A DNA stretch of 12,194 bases from JAICKM01 sp035693165 (GTDB taxonomy: Bacteria > Chloroflexota > Chloroflexia > QHBQ01 > JAICKM01): the NCBI GenBank assembly GCA_035693165.1, contig DASSGZ010000152.1, positions 1-12,194 on the forward strand, written 5' to 3'. Within the stretch, counting starts at the first letter, position 1. Every line of letters begins with the position of its first letter. Both the position numbers and the translations under genes were made by a program. Below the pieces are notes generated by a model. The model was not told the origin of the DNA. It saw nothing but the letters and a program-made list of their open reading frames with translations, and searched no databases. Shown here piece after piece: positions 5,893 through 9,614 of this stretch.

Positions 5893-7047
5893 TTAGCGGC
5901 GTACCCGCACCGGGGCGACCCGGCGGCGCAGCCCGATTCCGAGGCTCAGGAGCAGCAGCGCCGCCGGCAGGGGCAGCAGCGGCAGCCACCCGCCGCCCAT
6001 ACCCGTGACCGGCATGCCGGGGATGGGGACCGTGGCCGCGGGCCGCCAGGCCGGTTGGGTGCCCTGCGGAACGACCACCTGGGGCGGGCCGCCCGCCGCC
6101 GGCACGATCGCCAGCCCGTCGCCCTGCTGGAACACCAGCCACTGGTCGTCGGGCGACCAGGCTGGGAAGTCGACTTTGGTGCCGTGGCCGTCCACGACCA
6201 GGGTGGGCGCCGGCTGCGCCGCCAGCGGGTCGATCACGTAGATGCCGTCGCGGTAGTCCTGCACACCGGGGGTGGCGCAATCGGCATCGCCCAGGAAGGC
6301 CACGCGCGAGCTATGGTGCGCCCACTGGCCGTCGGCGGCATACTGCGCGTGCAGGCCGGGGTAGCAGTAGCCGGCGTCGAGCCGCGGCTGGAAATAGCCG
6401 CCGATGTCGTCGTCGGACGGGGCCGGGTTGGGCAGAGTCACGATGTTGACGTGGACGCCCAGCCCGCAGACCTCCGAGATCGCCAGCTTGCTGTCGCTGC
6501 GCGCGCTGAGGGCGGCGGGCGGGTAGCAGGTCATTTCGCCGCTGTCGTGGACCGCCTGCTCGGTGCCGTCCAGCGTCCGGCGCACGACCACGTAATGGCC
6601 GGAGAAGGGGCCGTTGTCCGAGTTGGGGCCCTTCCACTCCACGAGCACCCGCACGAAATAGAGCGTGCCACTGGGCGCGTAGGCGGGCAGGATGTCGGCG
6701 GCGGGGTCGGTGGTCACGCGCTCGGTCAGTTGGGTGGTCATGTCGCGGGTGTAGAGGTCCACGGTGCCCGCCCGGTGGTAGGCGAAGGTGAGCCGGCGCC
6801 CGTCGGGCGACCAGGCGGGATTATCGCTGTAGCCGCCGGTGGTCAATTGGGTGCTCTGGTGCGTCGCCAGGTCGAGCAGCCAGATATCGCGGTCCTTGAC
6901 ATAAGCAATCTGGCCCGCGGCGGGCGCGGGCACAGGCGCCGCCCCGGCGATCTGCGGCAGCGCGGCGAACGCGGGCACGAGCGCTAGCAGTGCCAGCAGC
7001 GCCAGGCGCACCCGCCCGCCCGAGGTGTGGAAACGCGGTGTATACAC
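5893..7047 (-). CDS. Exported beta-propeller (PD40/TolB-like) protein with C-terminal membrane anchor
   Basis: The start chosen is the GTG at 7047-7045, because AGGAGAG lies about 8 bases upstream on the minus strand. A TTG at 7080 would add 11 residues but lacks such a site. The product is 384 residues. The N-terminus is a signal peptide: basic segment, hydrophobic run LALLALLALVPAFAAL, and a cleavage region near AGAAP. The body has propeller blades with PD40-type motifs: IAYVKDRDIWLLDL, NPAWSPDGRRLTFAY, and near the end FPAWSPDDQWLVFQQ with a following DGLAIVPAAGG. Four cysteines in the middle region could form disulfides outside the cell. The C-terminus is Pro-rich, then MPVTG (345-349), Gly-rich residues, a hydrophobic segment and an Arg-rich tail, the layout of a sortase-type sorting signal. 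Blades of this type bind peptides or other ligands; no enzyme motif is seen and the role is unknown. Confidence 0.82.
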   Translation of the reverse strand: MYTPRFHTSGGRVRLALLALLALVPAFAALPQIAGAAPVPAPAAGQIAYVKDRDIWLLDLATHQSTQLTTGGYSDNPAWSPDGRRLTFAYHRAGTVDLYTRDMTTQLTERVTTDPAADILPAYAPSGTLYFVRVLVEWKGPNSDNGPFSGHYVVVRRTLDGTEQAVHDSGEMTCYPPAALSARSDSKLAISEVCGLGVHVNIVTLPNPAPSDDDIGGYFQPRLDAGYCYPGLHAQYAADGQWAHHSSRVAFLGDADCATPGVQDYRDGIYVIDPLAAQPAPTLVVDGHGTKVDFPAWSPDDQWLVFQQGDGLAIVPAAGGPPQVVVPQGTQPAWRPAATVPIPGMPVTGMGGGWLPLLPLPAALLLLSLGIGLRRRVAPVRVRR

Positions 7048-7096
7048 GGTCTTTCTCTCTCCTGATCGGCGGAATCGCAACTCCGCCAGGCATGGG

Positions 7097-7121
7097 CATT
7101 CGGAGCGCAGCGAAGAATCGC
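7097..7121. repeat. Half copy of palindromic repeat family B
   Basis: CATTCGGAGCGCAGCGAAGA and the following ATCGC match one arm of the 75-base elements at 8296 and 8497. No facing arm of comparable quality is found to its right, so this looks like a decayed or solo end. It lies 50 bases upstream of the start of the beta-propeller gene. Confidence 0.6.
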
Positions 7122-7290
7122 GGTTCCCGGCGGCAGCGGGCGCAATTCTTCAACGGAATAGTCGTTGTCCGGCTTACTATACTGCGGCTCGCCGCGCCGG
7201 GTTACGTGAGCCGGCCCGCGCCGGCGCTGCACGCCGGGGGTATGGCATGTGCTGTTGCTGTCCCGGCGCCGGGTGGGATCAGGCGCGGCG
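7122..7290. other. Intergenic stretch without a recognised gene
   Basis: Together with the flanking repeats this fills 7048-7454 between two divergently transcribed genes, so it should hold promoters for both. I see a TATAGT on the minus strand (7181-7176) and a 12-base palindrome CCCGGCGCCGGG (7262-7273), but no -35/-10 pair good enough to call. No credible small reading frame was found. Confidence 0.5.
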
Positions 7291-7316
7291 GGGGTCGGTT
7301 TCAAACCGGCCCCTAC
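7291..7316. repeat. Palindromic repeat family A, copy 1
   Basis: GGGGTCGGTTT and AAACCGGCCCC are 11-base arms around a single C, with one G-T pair, followed by TAC. Read on the minus strand it starts GTAGGGGCCGGTTT, the same order as the other three copies on the plus strand. It lies 139 bases upstream of the DUF1269 gene. Confidence 0.8.
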
Positions 7317-7454
7317 AAATACCGCCGCGTAAAGGGCACGTTAGCCGCAGGGTCCGACGGCTGGGCGCGGTAACGTATAGCCGCGCGGCATCTCGCCGGG
7401 GGTACGCCGCCCGGCGTCCGCCGGCGGATTCCTGGGCGAGAAAGGGGGATCGGC

Positions 7455-7931
7455 ATGAGTAATCTGGTGGTCATCACATTCAGCCGGGAGCACGAGGCCC
7501 GCGAGGCCCGCAACGCGGTGAGCAACCTGGAGCGCCAGGGGCGGATCCATGTGGACGATGCCGCCGTGATCATGAAAGACCCGGACGGCAAGGTCCACGT
7601 GGACAACGAACTGGAAAGCAGCACCAAGACCGGCGCCCTGGTCGGCGGGTTACTGGGGGCGGTGCTGTTTTTCGTGTTCCCGCTGGCCGGTCTCGCGCTG
7701 GGAGCCCTCGGCGGCGCCCTGGTGGGCAAGACCATCGAGCCGGGCGTCGATCAGGGCTTCGTCCGCGACGTGACGGCGGGCCTGCGACCGGGCGGTTCGG
7801 CGCTGTTCCTGATGTTCGGCGGCGCGGATGCGGATGCCACGATGGCCGCGCTGCGCCCCTTCCAGGGCACGCTCTACCACACCACGCTGGCGCCGGAAAC
7901 CGAGGAGGCGCTGCGCCACGCGCTGGAGTGA
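7455..7931 (+). CDS. DUF1269 family membrane protein
   Basis: A protein of 158 residues. The first part, MSNLVVITFSREHEAREARNAV through DDAAVIMKDPDGKVHV (1-49), is a soluble alpha/beta segment. A Gly-rich hydrophobic stretch follows, TGALVGGLLGAVLFFVFPLAGLALGALGGALVGKTI (about 59-94), like a membrane hairpin with glycine zippers. The last part has FVRDVTAGLRPGGSALFLMF and a closing TLYHTTLAPETEEALRHAL. This order is that of DUF1269 proteins, whose biochemical function is not established. The ATG has GGGGG (7444-7448) 6 bases upstream. It appears to be a single-gene unit; its stop is followed within 10 bases by two palindromic repeats before the convergent gene. Confidence 0.88.
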   Translation: MSNLVVITFSREHEAREARNAVSNLERQGRIHVDDAAVIMKDPDGKVHVDNELESSTKTGALVGGLLGAVLFFVFPLAGLALGALGGALVGKTIEPGVDQGFVRDVTAGLRPGGSALFLMFGGADADATMAALRPFQGTLYHTTLAPETEEALRHALE

Positions 7932-7939
7932 GCGCGGTT

Positions 7940-8011
7940 GCGCTGTAGGGGCCGGTTGGAAACCGGCCTGCATCCCGATGGCGCTGTAGGGGCCGGTTTC
8001 CAACCGGCCCG
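7940..8011. repeat. Palindromic repeat family A, tandem copies 2 and 3
   Basis: Two copies begin with GCGCTGTAGGGGCCGGTT at 7940 and 7981, a 41-base period. Copy 2 has arms GGCCGGTT/AACCGGCC around GGA (7951-7968), and copy 3 the same arms around TCC (7991-8009). The loops are reverse complements of each other. They fill most of the space between two convergent genes (stops at 7931 and 8043) and may help end transcription from both sides (inference). Confidence 0.85.
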
Positions 8012-8042
8012 CTGCAGATCGGAATCCGAGCCGGGAGACCAC

Positions 8043-8267
8043 CTAGGCGTGCTCGCCGCCGGGCTGTTCGTCGGGGGGCGACATGGCGCCACACTCGGGG
8101 CACTGCCAGCGCCGCGGGCCATCCCAGCGCACCTCGCCTTCGCAGCGCAGGCAATAGCGCCCGTCCAGCGGGTACTGCTCGATGACCGTGCCATAGGCGA
8201 AGATGCCGTTCTTGGCGACATCCTCTTTCCATGCGCGCCGGAGTTTGGCGATCGCTGCCGGATCCAT
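8043..8267 (-). CDS. Small zinc-ribbon protein, function unknown
   Basis: The start chosen is the ATG at 8267-8265, which has GAGGTGGAGG about 5 bases upstream on the minus strand. The frame stays open to an ATG at 8315, but that start would lie inside the family B repeat at 8296-8370 and has no ribosome binding site. The product is 74 residues: a helical N-terminus (DPAAIAKLRRAWKEDVAKNG), a short linker, then C39-x2-C42 and C56-x2-C59, a four-Cys zinc ribbon (YCLRC and WQCPECG), and a Pro/Glu-rich end. Such ribbons occur in nucleic acid-binding and in redox proteins. Nothing nearby points to a partner. Confidence 0.72.
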   Translation of the reverse strand: MDPAAIAKLRRAWKEDVAKNGIFAYGTVIEQYPLDGRYCLRCEGEVRWDGPRRWQCPECGAMSPPDEQPGGEHA

Positions 8268-8295
8268 CCGGACCTCCACCTCTCTGTCGCTCCCC

Positions 8296-8370
8296 GTCAT
8301 TCTGAGCGCAGCCAAGAATCGCCGTCTTGCATCCGCATGAGACCAGACTGTTCGCTGCGCTCAGAGTGAC
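8296..8370. repeat. Palindromic repeat family B, full copy 1 (MITE-like)
   Basis: The left end, GTCATTCTGAGCGCAGC, and the reverse complement of the right end, GTCACTCTGAGCGCAGC, differ at one position. The element spans 75 bases with a centre containing GCCGTCTTGCATCCGCATGA. In the last 57 bases it matches the copy at 8515-8571 in 51 positions with no gaps. It ends 28 bases upstream of the zinc-ribbon start, so any promoter of that gene must overlap it. No target duplication is evident. Confidence 0.82.
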
Positions 8371-8447
8371 ACGGCCCCAAGCGTCATTCTGCGCCCATCA
8401 TGGGCCGGCGGCACGCCCTGAGTGAGGAACAAGGCGGGGATGGCGGT

Positions 8448-8471
8448 GTAGGGGCGGGTTTCAAACCCGCC
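8448..8471. repeat. Palindromic repeat family A, copy 4
   Basis: GTAGG followed by GGCGGGTTT (8453-8461), a single C, and AAACCCGCC (8463-8471). Compared with copies 1-3 the stem reads GGCGGG rather than GGCCGG and the facing arm changes to match (CCCGCC). A larger inverted repeat surrounds it: GTGAGG and AAGGCGGG (8422-8438) face CCCGCCTT and CCTCAC (8466-8483). Confidence 0.82.
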
Positions 8472-8496
8472 TTGCTGCCTCACGCGCTTAGGTTGG

Positions 8497-8571
8497 TTTC
8501 AGCGTAGCGCAGCGAAGAATCGCCGTCTTGTATCCGCACGAGACGAGACTCTTCGCTGCACTCAGCGTGAC
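8497..8571. repeat. Palindromic repeat family B, full copy 2 (MITE-like)
   Basis: Homologous to the element at 8296-8370, in the same orientation and about 200 bases away. The left arm (AGCGCAGCGAAGAATC) and right arm (GACTCTTCGCTGCACTCAGC) are still complementary in the core, but the left tip has drifted. It ends 35 bases after the doxX stop, where it could act as a 3' stem for that transcript. The intergenic gap 8268-8606 holds no gene; it consists largely of the two B elements and the nested A copy. Confidence 0.78.
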
Positions 8572-8606
8572 AAGCTTGCAGACTGACCGCTCACCACTCG
8601 CCGGCC

Positions 8607-9284
8607 TTAGCTGGGCTGCGGGCCCAGGTCGGGGGCGGGCGGCTCGACCAGGTCGACCCGCTCCAACACCGGGGCGTCTTCCGGATGCAAGGGCGTGGTC
8701 GGCGCGGCCGCCGCGGCCTGGCGCTCGCCGCTCGGCTGCGGTGCCTCTTTAGCCGCCCCTAAAGGAGCAGGCGCCGCCGGCTGCTGCGGATCGGCCTCCT
8801 GCTGCTGGTTACTCAGGTACATACCGTAGCCGACCACGGCGAGCGTGCCGGCCAGGCCGGGGATGAACAGCCAGCGCGGCAGGCAGGTGCCCAGCGTCCG
8901 ATCGAGCGAATACCGGCCCGGCCCGGCCACGCCCAGCGCCGTGGCAATCGCCAGGTTGGTCAGCGGCAGTTCGGGGCCGCCCTGGGTGTTCCAGATCGGC
9001 TTGCCGGCGTGGAACTTGGACGCGGCCATGATCATCGACCCCATGACGCCCAGCGGCCCCAGCGGACTCAGGAAGCCGAGCGCGGTCAGCAGGCCGCCGC
9101 CGAACTCCCCGCTGCCCGCCACCAGCGCCCAGGGCCGCGCCGGGCGGAACCCTTGCGAGTCCAGCATCTGGGTGGTGGCCTCCAGGCCGCGGCCACCGAA
9201 CCAGCCGAACAGCTTTTGCGCGCCATGCCCGGCCAGCAACGAGCCGAGCGTGAGGCGCAGGATCAGAAACGCGAAACTCCTCAT
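8607..9284 (-). CDS. DoxX-family integral membrane protein with a Pro/Ala-rich tail
   Basis: The start chosen is the ATG at 9284-9282, with GGAAGGGG 8 bases upstream on the minus strand. An in-frame upstream ATG at 9368 lacks a site and would put 28 polar residues before the first membrane helix. The product is 225 residues. The first helix (about 4-22) leads into GHGAQKLFGWFGGRG (19-33), the hallmark of DoxX-family proteins. Further helices lie at about 50-70, 72-92, 107-122 and 138-160. From about 162 to the end there is a low-complexity Gln/Pro/Ala/Glu tail not typical of the family, probably outside the bilayer. DoxX-like proteins are linked to quinone or thiol redox chemistry and oxidative stress in some bacteria; a specific role here cannot be given. 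Confidence 0.85.
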   Translation of the reverse strand: MRSFAFLILRLTLGSLLAGHGAQKLFGWFGGRGLEATTQMLDSQGFRPARPWALVAGSGEFGGGLLTALGFLSPLGPLGVMGSMIMAASKFHAGKPIWNTQGGPELPLTNLAIATALGVAGPGRYSLDRTLGTCLPRWLFIPGLAGTLAVVGYGMYLSNQQQEADPQQPAAPAPLGAAKEAPQPSGERQAAAAAPTTPLHPEDAPVLERVDLVEPPAPDLGPQPS

Positions 9285-9424
9285 TGCGCAATCCCCTTCC
9301 GTGTGCCGGCCCGCGGGCCGGGTACTATCGCAGATGGAAGGGGTGTTAGCAATGGCTGTGCCAGTCAACGGGTGCAGGGAGTGTTACACGGGCGGGTAGG
9401 GCGGGGAGCTATTTTTCCAATTAT

Positions 9425-9453
9425 ATTATACACTATATCGGGGATGAAAAAAA
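9425..9453 (-). promoter_or_regulatory. Possible promoter for the doxX-like gene
   Basis: On the minus strand TATAAT occupies 9430-9425, with a T-run (TTTTTT, 9453-9448) exactly 17 bases upstream as a weak -35. It is in the only strongly AT-rich patch of the neighbourhood. The leader to the doxX start would be about 135 bases. The -10 is perfect but the -35 is poor. Confidence 0.4.
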
Positions 9454-9468
9454 CCTACCTCCGCCCGA

Positions 9469-9496
9469 TTTATTTCGCAGCGCGCGGGGGTATACT
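9469..9496 (+). promoter_or_regulatory. Possible promoter of rpoB
   Basis: TATACT (9491-9496) is a good -10 element; TTTATT (9469-9474), 16 bases upstream, is a weak -35. Transcription would start near 9503 and give a leader of about 112 bases containing three hairpins. It is the best plus-strand candidate between doxX and rpoB. Confidence 0.42.
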
Positions 9497-9521
9497 AAGC
9501 AGACTGCTAACGCGACATGGT

Positions 9522-9584
9522 GCGGGTCACGTTTCGTCCCGCGCCCTGCCGTGTTTTCGGCATGACCGCGGAGTCGTCCGCGGT
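9522..9584 (+). promoter_or_regulatory. Structured leader of rpoB: three consecutive hairpins
   Basis: Hairpin 1 is GCGGG (9522-9526) with CCCGC (9538-9542). Hairpin 2 is TGCCG (9547-9551) with CGGCA (9558-9562). Hairpin 3 is ACCGCGGA (9565-9572) with TCCGCGGT (9577-9584) around GTCG, a perfect 8-base stem. The last stem ends 16 bases before the Shine-Dalgarno AAGGAGGG (9601-9608). None is followed by a T-run, so these look like leader structure rather than terminators. They match no riboswitch I recognise. Confidence 0.5.
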
Positions 9585-9614
9585 TGCAATTGCCCCGTAT
9601 AAGGAGGGAAGTCC

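Noticed and set aside
5845..6987. Long + strand open frame opposite the beta-propeller gene
   Set aside because: It is antisense to a gene with a signal peptide, PD40 motifs and a ribosome binding site. Its product is low-complexity (His/Arg/Gly/Val-rich) without recognisable domains, as expected of a high-GC shadow frame.
7176..7181. TATAGT on the minus strand as a -10 element for the beta-propeller gene
   Set aside because: No acceptable -35 hexamer lies 16-18 bases upstream, so it was not called as a promoter.
7291..8571. CRISPR array
   Set aside because: The repeats are palindromic, few, irregularly spaced and come in two unrelated families, and there are no cas genes or unique spacers of uniform length.
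9565..9584. The CCGCGG hairpin before rpoB as a terminator of upstream transcription
   Set aside because: No T-run follows it, and no plus-strand gene lies immediately upstream that would need termination.
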